Shown: positions 10,853 through 25,115, counted from the stretch's first letter. The stretch is DNA of 64,000 nt from Antedon mediterranea (GCF_964355755.1 NW_027306095.1:1-64000), one strand, 5' to 3'. A program made the numbers and translations. The notes: generated from the sequence alone by a model not told the origin.

Positions 10853-12698
10853 GACAAAGTGCACAAAATAGCTTCAAATCGCATTTAGAGACGTTTTAGA
10901 CCATTTTGTGCATTTCGATGAAACTTTTCACACAAAAACATCAAAGTGCACAAAATAGCTTCAAATCGCATTTAGAGACGTTTTAGACCATTTTGTGCAT
11001 TTCGATGAAACTTTTCACACAAAAACATCAAAGTGCACGAAATAGCTTCAAATCGCATTTGGAGACGTTTTAGACCATGTTGTGCATTTCGAAAAAACTT
11101 GATTACACAAAAACATCAAAGTGCTTAAAATCACATTTGAAACCGTTTTAGACCATTTTGAGAATTTCGATAAAACTTTTACACAAAACATTAAAGTGCA
11201 CAAAATAGCTTTAAATCGCATTTGCAGACGTTTTAGACCATTTTGTGCATTTCGATGAAACTGGATTACACAAAACATCAAAGTGCACAAAATTGCTTCA
11301 AATCGCATTTGGAGACGTTTTAGACCATTTTGTGCATTTCGAAAAAACTTTTCACACAAAAACGACAAAGTGCACAAAATAGCTTCAAATCACATTTGAA
11401 ACCGTTTTAGACCATTTTGAGAATTTCGATAAAACTTTTACACAAAACATTAAAGTGCACAAAATAGCTTTAAATCGCATTTGCAGACGTTTTAGACCAT
11501 TTTGTGCATTTCGATGAAACTTGATTACACAAAAATATCAAAGTGCTTAAAATCACATTTGAAACCGTTTTAGACCATTTTGAGCATTTCGATAAAACTT
11601 TTCACACAAAACATCAAAGTGCACAAAATAACTTCAAATCGCAATTGGAGACGTTTTAGACCATTTTGTGCATTTCGATGAAACTTTTCACACAAAAACG
11701 ACAAAGTGCACAAAATAGCTTCAAATCGCATTTAGAGACGTTTTAGACAATTTTGTACATTTCGATGAAACTGGATTACACAAAACATCAAAGTGCACAA
11801 AATTGCTTCAAATCGCATTTGGAGACGTTTTAGACCATTTTGTGCATTTCGAAAAAACTTTTCACACAAAAACGACAAAGTGCACAAAATAGCTTCAAAT
11901 CGCATTTGCAGACGTTTTAGACCATTTTGTGCATTTCGATGAAACTTTTCACACAAAAACATCAAAGTGCACCAAATTGCTTCAAATCGCATTTGGAGAC
12001 GTTTTAGACAATTTTGTGCCTTTCGATGAAACTTTTCACACAAAAACGACAAAGTGCACAAAATAGCTTCAAATCGCATTTGGAGACGTTTTAGACCATG
12101 TTGTGCATTTCGAAAAAACTTGATTACACAAAAACATCAAAGTGTTTAAAATCACATTTGAAACCGTTTTAGACCATTTTGAGAATTTCGATAAAACTTT
12201 TACACAAAACATTAAAGTGCACAAAATAGCTTTAAATCGCATTTGCAGACGTTTTAGACCATTTTGTGCATTTCGATGAAACTGGATTACACAAAACATC
12301 AAAGTGCACAAAATTGCTTCAAATCGCATTTGGAGACGTTTTAGACCATTTTGTGCATTTCGAAAAAACTTTTCACACAAAAACGACAAAGTGCACAAAA
12401 TAGCTTCAAATCACATTTGAAACCGTTTTAGACCATTTTGAGAATTTCGATAAAACTTTTACACAAAACATTAAAGTGCACAAAATAGCTTTAAATCGCA
12501 TTTGCAGACGTTTTAGACCATTTTTTGCATTTCGATGAAACTTGATTACACAAAAATATCAAAGTGCTTAAAATCACATTTGAAACCGTTTTAGACCATT
12601 TTGAGCATTTCGATAAAACTTTTCACACAAAACATCAAAGTGCACAAAATAACTTCAAATCGCAATTGGAGACGTTTTAGACCATTTTGTGCATTTCG
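10853..12698 (-). repeat. Inverted duplication partner of 23269-25115
   Basis: Reading the complement of 12698 down to 10853 matches 23269 up to 25115 (coordinates add to about 35968). Private states are shared: TGCACGAAATAGC near 11034 with GCTATTTCGTGCA near 24928, AAGTGTTTAAAA near 12140 with AAACACTTTG near 23821, and TGCACCAAATTGC with GCAATTTGGTGCA. One 1-base length difference lies near 12452. Confidence 0.9.
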
Positions 12699-13101
12699 AT
12701 GAAACTTTTCACACAAAAACGACAAAGTGCACAAAATAGCTTCAAATCGCATTTAGAGACGTTTTAGACAATTTTGTACATTTCGATGAAACTGGATTAC
12801 ACAAAACATCAAAGTGCACAAAATTGCTTCAAATCGCATTTGGAGACGTTTTAGACCATTTTGTGCATTTCGAAAAAACTTTTCACACAAAAACGACAAA
12901 GTGCACAAAATAGCTTCAAATCGCATTTGCAGACGTTTTAGACCATTTTGTGCATTTCGATGAAACTTTTCACACAAAAACATCAAAGTGCACCAAATTG
13001 CTTCAAATCGCATTTGGAGACGTTTTAGACAATTTTGTGCCTTTTGATGAAACTTTTCACACAAAAACGACAAAGTGCACAAAATAGCTTCAAATCGCAT
13101 T
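11041..13101 (-). repeat. 1021-bp tandem duplication
   Basis: Bases from 11041 recur from 12062. The pairs share an unusual hybrid monomer in which AGCTTCAAATC is followed directly by ACATTTGAAACCG (about 11385 and 12406), and TTTTACACAAAAC lacking two bases of the usual form. A single base (AAGTGTTTAAAA near 12142 against AAGTGCTTAAAA) separates parts of the copies. Confidence 0.88.
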
Positions 13102-13489
13102 TGCAGACGTTTTAGACCATTTTGTGCATTTCGATGAAACTTTTCACACAAAAACATCAAAGTGCACAAAATTGCTTCAAATCGCATTTGGAGACGTTTT
13201 AGACCATTTTGAGCATTTCGATGAAACTTTTCACACAAAAACGACAAAGTCCACAAAATAGCTTCAAATCGCATTTAGAGACGTTTTAGACCATTTTGTG
13301 CATTTCGATGAAACTTTTCACAAAAAAACATCAAAGTGCACAAAATAGCTTCAAATCGCATTTGGAGACGTTTTAGACCATTTTGAGCATTTCGATGAAA
13401 CTTTTCACACAAAAACGACAAAGTGCACAAAATAGCTTCAAATCGCATTTAGAGACGTTTTAGACCATTTTGTGCATTTCGATGAAACT

Positions 13490-14745
13490 TTTCACACAAA
13501 AACATCAAAGTGCACAAAATAGCTTCAAATCGCATTTGGAGACGTTTTAGACCATTTTGTGCATTTCGATGAAACTTTTCACACAAAAACATCAAAGTGC
13601 ACAAAATAGCTTCAAATCGCATTTGGAGACGTTTTAGACCATGTTGTGCATTTCGAAAAAACTTGATTACACAAAAATATCAAAGTGCTTAAAATCACAT
13701 TTGAAACCGTTTTAGACAATTTTGAGCATTTCGATAAAACTTTTCACACAAAACATTAAAGTGCACAAAATAGCAAACTTTTTACACAAAACATCAAAGT
13801 GCACAAAAGAGCTCCAAATCGCATTTTGAGACGTTTTAGACCCTTTTGTGGATTTCGAAAAAACTTTTCACTCAAAAACATCAAAGTGCATACAATAGCT
13901 TAATATCGTATTTGGAGACGTTTTAGACAATTTTGTGCATTTCGATGAAACTTTTCACACAAAAACATCAAAGTGCACAAAATAGCTTCAAATCGCATTT
14001 GCAGACGTTTTAAACCATTTTGTGCATTTCGATGAAACTTGATTACACAAAAACATCAAAGTGCTTAAAATCACATTTGAAACTGTTTTAGACCATTTTG
14101 AGAATTTCGATAAAACTTTACACACAAAAACATCAAAGTGTACAAAATAGCTTCAAATCGCATTTAGAGACGTTTTAGACCATTTTGTGTATTTCGATGA
14201 AACTTTTCACACAAAAACATCAAAGTGCACAAAATAGCTTCAAATCGCATTTGGAGACGTTTTAGACCATGTTGTGCATTTCGAAAAAACTTGATTACAC
14301 AAAAATATCAAAGTGCTTAAAATCACATTTGAAACCGTTTTAGACAATTTTGAGCATTTCGATAAAATTTTTCACACAAAACATTAAAGTGCACAAAATA
14401 GCAAACTTTTTACACAAAATATCAAAGTGCACAAAAGAGCTCCAAATCGCATTGGGAGACGTTTTAGACCATTTTGTGCATTTCGAAAAAACTTTTCACT
14501 CAAAAACATCAAAGTGCATACAATAGCTTAATATCGTATTTGGAGACGTTTTAGACAATTTTGTGCATTTCTATGAAACTTTTCACACAAAAACATCAAA
14601 GTGCACAAAATAGCTTCAAATCGCATTTGCAGACGTTTTAAACCATTTTGTGCATTTCGATGAAACTTGATTACACAAAAACATCAAAGTGCTTAAAATC
14701 ACATTTGAAACCGTTTTAGACCATTTTGAGAATTTCGATAAAACT
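13490..14745 (-). repeat. 628-bp tandem duplication (reverse)
   Basis: Two successive copies, with the TAGCAAAC short monomer at 13771 and 14399 and GAGCTC at 13809 and 14437. Several private differences (TAGACCCTTTTGTGG near 13838) show that the copies have diverged somewhat. The same 628-bp period appears in forward orientation at 29317-31169. Confidence 0.82.
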
Positions 14746-15219
14746 TTTCACACAAAACATTAAAGTGCACAAAATAGCTTTAAATCGCATTTGCAGACGT
14801 TTTAGACCATTTTGTGCATTTCGATGAAACTTGATTACACAAAAATATCAAAGTGCTTAAAATCACATTTGAAACCGTTTTAGACCATTTTGAGCATTTC
14901 GATAAAACTTTTCACACAAAACATCAAAGTGCACAAAATAACTTCAAATCGCAATTGGAGACGTTTTAGACCATTTTGTGCATTTCGAAAAAACTTTTCA
15001 CACAAAAACGACAAAGTGCACAAAATAGCTTCAAATCGCATTTGCAGACGTTTTAGACCATTTTGTGCATTTCGATGAAACTTTTCACACAAAAACATCA
15101 AAGTGCACAAAATTGCTTCAAATCGCATTTGGAGACGTTTTAGACCATTTTGAGCATTTCGATGAAACTTTTCACACAAAAACGACAAAGTGCACAAAAT
15201 AGCTTCAAATCGGATTTAG

Positions 15220-18200
15220 AGACGTTTTAGACAATTTTGTGCATTTCGATGAAACTTTTCACAAAAAAACATCAAAGTGCACAAAATAGCTTCAAATCGC
15301 ATTTGGAGACGTTTTAGACCATTTTGTGCATTTCGATGAAACTTTTCACACAAAAACATCAAATTGCACAAAATTGCTTCAAATCTCATTTGGAGACGTT
15401 TTAGACCATTTTGAGCATTTCGATGAAACTTTTCACACAAAAACGACAAAGTGCACAAAATAGTTTCAAATCGCATTTAGAGACGTTTTAGACCATTTTG
15501 TGCATTTCGATGAAACTTTTCACAAAAAAACATCAAAGTGCACAAAATAGCTTCAAATCGCATTTAGAGACGTTTTAGACCATTTTGTGCATTTCGATGA
15601 AACTTTTCACACAAAAACATCAAAGTGCACAAAATTGCTTCAAATCGCATTTGGAGACGTTTTAGACCATTTTGAGCATTTCGATGAAACTTTTCACACA
15701 AAAACGACAAAGTGCACAAAATAGCTTCAAATCGCATTTAGAGACGTTTTAGACCATTTTGTGCATTTCGATGAAACTTTTCACACAAAAACGACAAAGT
15801 GCACAAAATAGCTTCAAATCGCATTTAGAGACGTTTTAGACCATTTTGTGCATTTCGATGAAACTTTTCACACAAAAACATTAAAGTGCACAAAATAGCT
15901 TCAAATCGCATTTAGAGACGTTTTAGACCATTTTGTGCAATTCGATGAAACTTTTCACACAAAAACATGAAAGTGCACAAAATAGCTTCAAATCGCATTT
16001 GGAGACGTTTTAGACCATGTTGTGCATTTCGAAAAAACTTGATTACACAAAAACATCAAAGTGCTTAAAATCACATTTGAAACCGTTTTAGACTATTTTG
16101 AGAATTTCGATAAAACTTTTCACACAAAACATTAAAGTGCACAAAATAGCTTTAAATCGCATTTGCAGACGTTTTAGACCATTTTGTGCATTTCGATGAA
16201 ACTTGATTACACAAAAATATCAAAGTGCTTAAAATCACATTTGAAACCGTTTTAGACCATTTTGAGCATTTCGATAAAACTTTCACACAAAACATCAAAG
16301 TGCACAAAATAACTTCAAATTGCAATTGGAGACGTTTTAGACCATTTTGTGCATTTCGATGAAACTTTTCACACAAAAACGACAAAGTGCACAAAATAGC
16401 TTCAAATCGCATTTAGAGACGTTTTAGACAATTTTGTACATTTCGATGAAACTGGATTACACAAAACATCAAAGTGCACAAAATTGCTTCAAATCGCAAT
16501 TGGAGACGTTTTAGACCATTTTGTGCATTTCGAAAAAACTTTTCACACAAAAACGACAAAGTGCACAAAATAGCTTCAAATCGAATTTAGAGACGTTTTA
16601 GACAATTTTGTACATTTCGATGAATCTGGATTACACAAAACATCAAAGTGCACAAAATTGCTTCAAATCGCATTTGGAGTCGTTTTAGACCATTTTGTGC
16701 ATTTCGAAAAAACTTTTCACACAAAAACGTCAAAGTGCCCAAAATAGCTTCAAATCGCATTTGCAGACGTTTTAGACCATTTTGTGCATTTCGATGAAAC
16801 TTTTCACACAAAAACATCAAAGTGCACAAAATTGCTTCAAATCGCATTTGGAGACGTTTTAGACCATTTTGAGCATTTCGATGAAACTTTTCACACAAAA
16901 ACGACAAAGTGCACAAAATAGCTTCAAATCGCATTTAGAGACGTTTTAGACAATTTTGTGCCTTTCGATGAAACTTTTCACAAAAAAACATCAAAGTGCA
17001 CAAAATAGCTTCAAATCGCATTTGCAGACGTTTTAGACCATTTTGTGAATTTCGATGAAACTTTTCACACAAAAACATCAAAGTGCACAAAATTGCTTCA
17101 AATCGCATTTGGAGACGTTTTAGACCATTTTGAGCATTTCGATGAAACTTTTCACACAAAAACATCAAAGTGCACAAAATAGCTTCAAATCGCATTTGCA
17201 GACGTTTTAGACCATTTTGAGCATTTCGATGAAACTTTTCACACAAAAACGACAAAGTGCACAAAATAGCTTCAAATCGCATTTAGAGACGTTTTAGACC
17301 ATTTTGTGCATTTCGATGAAACTTTTCACACAAAAACATCAAAGTGCACAAAATAGCTTCAAATCGCATTTAGAGACGTTTTAGACCATTTTGTGCATTT
17401 CGATGAAACTTTTCACACAAAAACATCAAAGTGCACAAAATAGCTTCAAATCGCATTTGGAGACGTTTTAGACCATGTTGTGCATTTCGAAAAAACTTGA
17501 TTACACAAAAATATCAAAGTGCTTAAAATCACATTTGAAACCGTTTTAGACAATTTTGAGCATTTCGATAAAACTTTTCACACAAAACATTAAAAGTGCA
17601 CAAAATAGCAAACTTTTTACACAAAAAAAATTAAAGTGCACAAAAGAGCTCCAAATCGCATTTGGAGACGTTTTAGAACATTTTGTGCATTTCGAAAAAA
17701 CTTTTCACTCAAAAACATCAAAGTGCATACAATAGCTTAATATCGTATTTGGAGACGTTTTAGACAATTTTGTGCATTTCGATGAAACTTTTCACACAAA
17801 AACATCAAAGTGCACAAAATAGCTTCAAATCGAATTTGCAGACGTTTTAAACCATTTTGTGCATTTCGATGAAACTTGATTACACAAAAACATCAAAGTG
17901 CTTAAAATCACATTTGAAACCGTTTTAGACCATTTTGAGAATTTCGATAAAACTTTTCACACAAAACATTGAAGTGCACAAAATAGCTTTAAATCGCATT
18001 TGCAGACGTTTTAGACCATTTTGTGCATTTCGAAGAAACTTGATTACACAAAAATATCAAAGTGCTTAAATTCACATTTGAAACCGTTTTAGACCATTTT
18101 GAGCATTTCGATAAAACTTTTCACACAAAACATCAAAGTGCACAAAATAACTTCAAATCGCAATTGGAGACGTTTTAGACCATTTTGTGCATTTCGAAAA

Positions 18201-20116
18201 AACTTTTCACACAAAAACGACAAAGTGCACAAAATAGCTTCAAATCGCATTTAGAGACGTTTTAGACAATTTTGTACATTTCGATGAAACTGGATTACAC
18301 AAAACATCAAAGTGCACAAAATAGCTTCAAATCGCATTTGCAGACGTTTTAGACCATTTTGTGCATTTCGATGAAACTTTTCACACAAAAACATCAAAGT
18401 GCACAAAATTGCTTCAAATCGCATTTGGAGACGTTTTAGACCATTTTGAGCATTTAGATGAAACTTTTCACACAAAAACGACAAAGTGCACAAAATAGCT
18501 TCAAATCGCATTTAGAGACGTTTTAGACCATTTTGTGCATTTCGATGAAACTTTTCACAAAAAAACATCAAAGTGCACAAAATAGCTTCAAATCGCAATT
18601 AGAGACGTTTTAGACCATTTTGTGCATTTCGATGAAACTTTTCACACAAAAACATCAAAGTGCACAAAATAGCTTCAAATTGCATTTAGAGACGTTTGAG
18701 ACCATTTTGAGCATTTCGATGAAACTTTTCACACAAAAACGACAAAGTGCACAAAATAGCTTCAAATCGCATTTAGAGACGTTTTAGACCATTTTGTGCA
18801 TTTCGATGAAACTTTTCACACAAAAACATCAAAGTGCACAAAATAGCTTCAAATCGCATTTAGAGACGTTTTAGACCATTTTGTGCATTTCGATGAAACT
18901 TTTCACACAAAAACATCAAAGTGCACAAAATAGCTTCAAATCGCATTTGGAGACGTTTTAGACCATGTTGTGCATTTCGAAAAAACTTGATTACACAAAA
19001 ATATCAAAGTGCTTAAAATCACATTTGAAACCGTTTTAGACAATTTTGAGCATTTCGATAAAACTTTTCACACAAAACATTAAAGTGCACAAAATAGCAA
19101 ACTTTTTACACAAAACATCAAAGTGCACAAAAGAGCTCCAAATCGCATTTGGAGACGTTTTAGACCATTTTGTGCATTTCGAAAAAACTTTTCACTCAAA
19201 AACAACAAAGTGCATACAATAGCTTAATATCGTATTTGGAGACGTTTTAGACAATTTTGTGCATTTCGATGAAACTTTTCACACAAAAACATCAAAGTGC
19301 ACAAAATAGCTTCAAATCGCATTTAGAGACGTTTTAGACCATTTTGTGCATTTCGATGAAACTTTTCACACAAAAACATCAAAGGGCACAAAATAGCTTC
19401 AAATCGCATTTAGAGACGTTTTAGACCATTTTGTGTATTTCGATGAAACTTTTCACACAAAAACATCAAAGTGCACAAAATAGCTTCAAATCGCATTTGG
19501 AGACGTTTTAGACCATGTTGTGCATTTCGAAAAAACTTGATTACACAAAAATATCAAAGTGCTTAAAATCACATTTGAAACCGTTTTAGACAATTTTGAG
19601 CATTTCGATAAAACTTTTCACACAAAACATTAAAAGTGCACAAAATAGCAAACTTTTTACACAAAAAAAATTAAAGTGCACAAAAGAGCTCCAAATGGCA
19701 TTTGGAGACGTTTTAGAACATTTTGTGCATTTCGAAAAAACTTTTTACTCAAAAACATCAAAGTGCATAAAATAGCTTAATATCGTATTTGGAGACGTTT
19801 TAGATAATTTTGTGCATTTCGATGAAACTTTTCACACAAAAACATCAAAGTGCACAAAATAGCTTCAAATCGCATTTGCAGACGTTTTAGACCATTTTGT
19901 GCATTTCGATTAAACTTGATTACACAAAAATATCAAAGTGCTTAAAATCACATTTGAAACCGTTTTAGACCATTTTGAGCATTTCGATAAAACTTTTCAC
20001 ACAAAACATCAAAGTGCACAAAATAACTTCAAATCGCAATTGGAGACGTTTTAGACCATTTTGTGCATTTCGAAAAAACTTTTCACACAAAAACGACAAA
20101 GTGCACAAAATAGCTT
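15220..20116 (-). repeat. Inverted duplication partner of 54725-59450 (~4.9 kb)
   Basis: Mirror coordinates add to 74841 from about 16590 to 20116 and to 74667 below about 16412, because two extra monomers (174 bp) lie at about 16413-16586. Private pairs include AAAGGGCAC near 19382 with GTGCCCTTT near 55453, CGTTTGAGACC near 18704 with GGTCTCAAACG near 56139, GAGCATTTAGATG with CATCTAAATGCTC, TTTGGAGTCG with CGACTCCAAA, and CATGAAAG at 15966 with CTTTCATG at 58694. Identity weakens below about 15550. Confidence 0.92.
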
Positions 20117-20900
20117 CAAATCGCATTTAGAGACGTTTTAGACAATTTTGTACATTTCGATGAAACTGGATTACACAAAACATCAAAGTGCACAAAATAG
20201 CTTCAAATCGCATTTGCAGACGTTTTAGACCATTTTGTGCATTTCGATGAAACTTTTCACACAAAAACATCAAAGTGCACAAAATTGCTTCAAATCGCAT
20301 TTGGAGACGTTTTAGACCATTTTGAGCATTTAGGTGAAACTTTTCACACAAAAACGACAAAGTGCACAAAATAGCTTCAAATCGCATTTAGAGACGTTTT
20401 AGACCATTTTGTGCATTTCGATGAAACTTTTCACAAAAAAACATCAAAGTGCACAAAATAGCTTCAAATCGCATTTAGAGACGTTTTAGACCATTTTGTG
20501 CATTTCGATGAAACTTTTCACACAAAAACATCAAAGTGCACAAAATAGCTTCAAATCGCATTTAGAGACGTTTTAGACCATTTTGAGCATTTCGATGAAA
20601 CTTTTCACACAAAAACGACAAAGTGCACAAAATAGCTTCAAATCGCATTTAGAGACGTTTTAGACCATTTTGTGCATTTCGATGAAACTTTTCACACAAA
20701 AACATCAAAGTGCACAAAATAGCTTCAAATCGCATTTGGAGACGTTTTAGACCATGTTGTGCATTTCGAAAAAACTTGATTACACAAAAATATCAAAGTG
20801 CTTAAAATCACATTTGAAACCGTTTTAGACAATTTTGAGCATTTCGATAAAACTTTTCACACAAAACATTAAAGTGCACAAAATAGCAAACTTTTTACAC
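17253..20900 (-). repeat. ~2040-bp tandem duplication with a later 164-bp deletion
   Basis: Spacing is 2040 bp from about 17253 (17461 matches 19501; TAGCAAAC at 17605 and 19645, both with the odd ACACAAAAAAAATTAAAG). Downstream it falls to 1876 bp (18251 matches 20127) and then to about 1789, so copy 2 has lost about 164 bp near 19917 and one further monomer near 20690. The second edge is approximate. Confidence 0.83.
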
Positions 20901-22197
20901 AAAACATCAAAGTGCACAAAAGAGCTCCAAATCGCATTGGGAGACGTTTTAGACCATTTTGTGCATTTCGAAAAAACTTTTCACTCAAAAACATCAAAGT
21001 GCATACAATAGCTTAATATCGTATTTGGAGACGTTTTAGACAATTTTGTGCATTTCGATGAAACTTTTCACACAAAAACATCAAAGTGCACAAAATAGCT
21101 TCAAATCGCATTTGCAGACGTTTTAAACCATTTTGTGCATTTCGATGAAACTTGATTACACAAAAACCTCAAAGTGCTTAAAATCACATTTGAAACCGTT
21201 TTAGACCATTTTGAGAATTTCGATAAAACTTTTCACACAAAACATTAAAGTGCACAAAATAGCTTTAAATCGCATTTGCAGACGTTTTAGACCATTTTGT
21301 GCATTTCGATGAAACTTGATTACACAAAAATATCAAAGTGCTTAAAATCACATTTGAAACCGTTTTAGACCATTTTGAGCATTTCGATAAAACTTTTCAC
21401 ACAAAACACCAAAGTGCACAAAATAACTTCAAATCGCAATTGGAGACGTTTTAGACCATTTTGTGCATTTCGAAAAAACTTTTCACACAAAAACGACAAA
21501 GTGCACAAAATAGCTTCAAATCGCATTTGCAGACGTTTTAGACCATTTTGTGCATTTCGATGAAACTTTTCACACAAAAACATCAAAGTGCACAAAATTG
21601 CTTCAAATCGCATTTGGAGACGTTTTAGACCATTTTGAGCATTTCGATGAAACTTTTCACACAAAAACGACAAAGTGCACAAAATAGCTTCAAATCGGAT
21701 TTAGAGACGTTTTAGACAATTTTGTGCATTTCGATGAAACTTTTCACAAAAAAACATCAAAGTGCACAAAATAGCTTCAAATCGCATTTGGAGACGTTTT
21801 AGACCATTTTGTGCATTTCGATGAAACTTTTCACACAAAAACATCAAATTGCACAAAATTGCTTCAAATCGCATTTGGAGACGTTTTAGACCATTTTGAG
21901 CATTTCGATGAAACTTTTCACACAAAAACGACAAAGTGCACAAAATAGCTTCAAATCGCATTTAGAGACGTTTTAGACCATTTTGTGCATTTCGATGAAA
22001 CTTTTCACAAAAAAACATCAAAGTGCACAAAATAGCTTCAAATCGCATTTAGAGACGTTTTAGACCATTTTGTGCATTTCGATGAAACTTTTCACACAAA
22101 AACATCAAAGTGCACAAAATAGCTTCAAATCGCATTTAGAGACGTTTTAGACCATTTTGTGCATTTCGATGAAACTTTTCACAAAAAAACATCAAAG
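20625..22197 (-). repeat. Inverted duplication partner of 28342-29914
   Basis: Mirror coordinates add to 50539. The pairing includes GCATTGGGAGACG near 20935 with CGTCTCCCAATGC near 29593, TTGCACAAAATTGC with GCAATTTTGTGCAA, and the long T/A runs near 22185 and 28350. The inner edge coincides with the orientation turn at 22197. Confidence 0.88.
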
Positions 22198-22212
22198 TTT
22201 AATGTTTTGTGT
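22184..22212. other. R-to-F junction, quasi-palindromic
   Basis: Reverse AAAACATCAAAG meets forward TTTAATGTTTTGTG at about 22197/22198. Both sides stop within a few bases of the same monomer position, so the turn is a near-palindrome that has lost the GTGCAC core which should lie between CAAAG and CTTT. Arms remain nearly symmetrical for the whole adjacent monomer. Confidence 0.88.
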
Positions 22213-23268
22213 GAAAAGTTTCATCGAAATGCACAAAATGGTCTAAAACGTCTCTAAATGCGATTTGAAGCTATTTTGTGCACTTTGATGTTTTTGTGTG
22301 AAAAGTTTAATCGAAATGCACAAAATGGTCTAAAACGTCTCTAAATGCGATTTGAAGCTATTTTGTGCACTTTGATGTTTTTGTGTGAAAAGTTTCATCG
22401 AAATGCACAAAATGGTCTAAAACGTCTCTAAATGCGATTTGAAGCTATTTTGTGCACTTTGATGTTTTTGTGTGAAAAGTTTCATCGAAATGCACAAAAT
22501 GGTCTAAAACGACTCTAAATGCGATTTGAAGCTATCTTGTGCACTTTGATGTTTTTGTGTGAAAAGTTTCATCGAAATGCACAAAATGGTCTAAAACGTC
22601 TCTAAATGCGATTTGAAGCTATTTTGTGCACTTTGATGTTTTTTTGTGAAAAGTTTCATCGAAATGCACAAAATGGTCTAAAACGTCTCTAAATGCGATT
22701 TGAAGCTATTTTGTGGACTTTGTCGTTTTTGTGTGAAAAGTTTCATCGAAATGCTCAAAATGGTCTAAAACGTCTCCAAATGCGATTTGAAGCAATTTTG
22801 TGCACTTTGATGTTTTTGTGTGAAAAGTTTCATCGAAATGCACAAAATGGTCTAAAACGTCTGCAAATGCGATTTGAAGCTATTTTGTGCACTTTGTCGT
22901 TTTTGTGTGAAAAGTTTCATCGAAATGCACAAAATGGTCTAAAACGTCTCCAAATGCGATTTGAAGCTATTTTGTGCACTTTGATGTTTTTTTGTGAAAA
23001 GTTTCATCGAAATGCACAAAATTGTCTAAAACGTCTCTAAATCCGATTTGAAGCTATTTTGTGCACTTTGTCGTTTTTGTGTGAAAAGTTTCATCGAAAT
23101 GCTCAAAATGGTCTAAAACGTCTCCAAATGCGATTTGAAGCAATTTTGTGCACTTTGATGTTTTTGTGTGAAAAGTTTCATCGAAATGCACAAAATGGTC
23201 TAAAACGTCTGCAAATGCGATTTGAAGCTATTTTGTGCACTTTGTCGTTTTTGTGTGAAAAGTTTTTT

Positions 23269-25115
23269 CGAAATGCACAAAATGGTCTAAAACGTCTCCA
23301 ATTGCGATTTGAAGTTATTTTGTGCACTTTGATGTTTTGTGTGAAAAGTTTTATCGAAATGCTCAAAATGGTCTAAAACGGTTTCAAATGTGATTTTAAG
23401 CACTTTGATATTTTTGTGTAATCAAGTTTCATCGAAATGCACAAAATGGTCTAAAACGTCTGCAAATGCGATTTAAAGCTATTTTGTGCACTTTAATGTT
23501 TTGTGTGAAAAGTTTTATCGAAATTCTCAAAATGGTCTAAAACGGTTTCAAATGTGATTTGAAGCTATTTTGTGCACTTTGTCGTTTTTGTGTGAAAAGT
23601 TTTTTCGAAATGCACAAAATGGTCTAAAACGTCTCCAAATGCGATTTGAAGCAATTTTGTGCACTTTGATGTTTTGTGTAATCCAGTTTCATCGAAATGC
23701 ACAAAATGGTCTAAAACGTCTGCAAATGCGATTTAAAGCTATTTTGTGCACTTTAATGTTTTGTGTAAAAGTTTTATCGAAATTCTCAAAATGGTCTAAA
23801 ACGGTTTCAAATGTGATTTTAAACACTTTGATGTTTTTGTGTAATCAAGTTTTTTCGAAATGCACAACATGGTCTAAAACGTCTCCAAATGCGATTTGAA
23901 GCTATTTTGTGCACTTTGTCGTTTTTGTGTGAAAAGTTTCATCGAAAGGCACAAAATTGTCTAAAACGTCTCCAAATGCGATTTGAAGCAATTTGGTGCA
24001 CTTTGATGTTTTTGTGTGAAAAGTTTCATCGAAATGCACAAAATGGTCTAAAACGTCTGCAAATGCGATTTGAAGCTATTTTGTGCACTTTGTCGTTTTT
24101 GTGTGAAAAGTTTTTTCGAAATGCACAAAATGGTCTAAAACGTCTCCAAATGCGATTTGAAGCAATTTTGTGCACTTTGATGTTTTGTGTAATCCAGTTT
24201 CATCGAAATGTACAAAATTGTCTAAAACGTCTCTAAATGCGATTTGAAGCTATTTTGTGCACTTTGTCGTTTTTGTGTGAAAAGTTTCATCGAAATGCAC
24301 AAAATGGTCTAAAACGTCTCCAATTGCGATTTGAAGTTATTTTGTGCACTTTGATGTTTTGTGTGAAAAGTTTTATCGAAATGCTCAAAATGGTCTAAAA
24401 CGGTTTCAAATGTGATTTTAAGCACTTTGATATTTTTGTGTAATCAAGTTTCATCGAAATGCACAAAATGGTCTAAAACGTCTGCAAATGCGATTTAAAG
24501 CTATTTTGTGCACTTTAATGTTTTGTGTAAAAGTTTTATCGAAATTCTCAAAATGGTCTAAAACGGTTTCAAATGTGATTTGAAGCTATTTTGTGCACTT
24601 TGTCGTTTTTGTGTGAAAAGTTTTTTCGAAATGCACAAAATGGTCTAAAACGTCTCCAAATGCGATTTGAAGCAATTTTGTGCACTTTGATGTTTTGTGT
24701 AATCCAGTTTCATCGAAATGCACAAAATGGTCTAAAACGTCTGCAAATGCGATTTAAAGCTATTTTGTGCACTTTAATGTTTTGTGTAAAAGTTTTATCG
24801 AAATTCTCAAAATGGTCTAAAACGGTTTCAAATGTGATTTTAAGCACTTTGATGTTTTTGTGTAATCAAGTTTTTTCGAAATGCACAACATGGTCTAAAA
24901 CGTCTCCAAATGCGATTTGAAGCTATTTCGTGCACTTTGATGTTTTTGTGTGAAAAGTTTCATCGAAATGCACAAAATGGTCTAAAACGTCTCTAAATGC
25001 GATTTGAAGCTATTTTGTGCACTTTGATGTTTTTGTGTGAAAAGTTTCATCGAAATGCACAAAATGGTCTAAAACGTCTCTAAATGCGATTTGAAGCTAT
25101 TTTGTGCACTTTGAT
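23269..25115 (+). repeat. Inverted duplication partner of 10853-12698
   Basis: Forward-sense copy of reverse block R2. It includes the end of both copies of the 1021-bp tandem duplication, so that tandem event is the older one. The copy lies about 1 kb inside block F3, not at its edge. Confidence 0.9.

Larger units (their letters stand above)
8049..22197 (-). repeat. Satellite block R2 (reverse orientation, 14 kb)
   Basis: Fourteen kilobases of reverse monomers without an internal flip. The first 2.8 kb copy block R1. Then follow a 1021-bp tandem duplication (11041-13101), a 628-bp duplication (13490-14745) and a ~2040-bp duplication (17253 to about 20900). GAGCTC markers were checked at 9755, 13809 and 14437. 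Three parts of this block have inverted copies in the forward blocks F3 and F4. The longest open frame of the window (202 codons, complement of 8274-8882) lies here and is only seven in-phase monomers. Confidence 0.95.
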
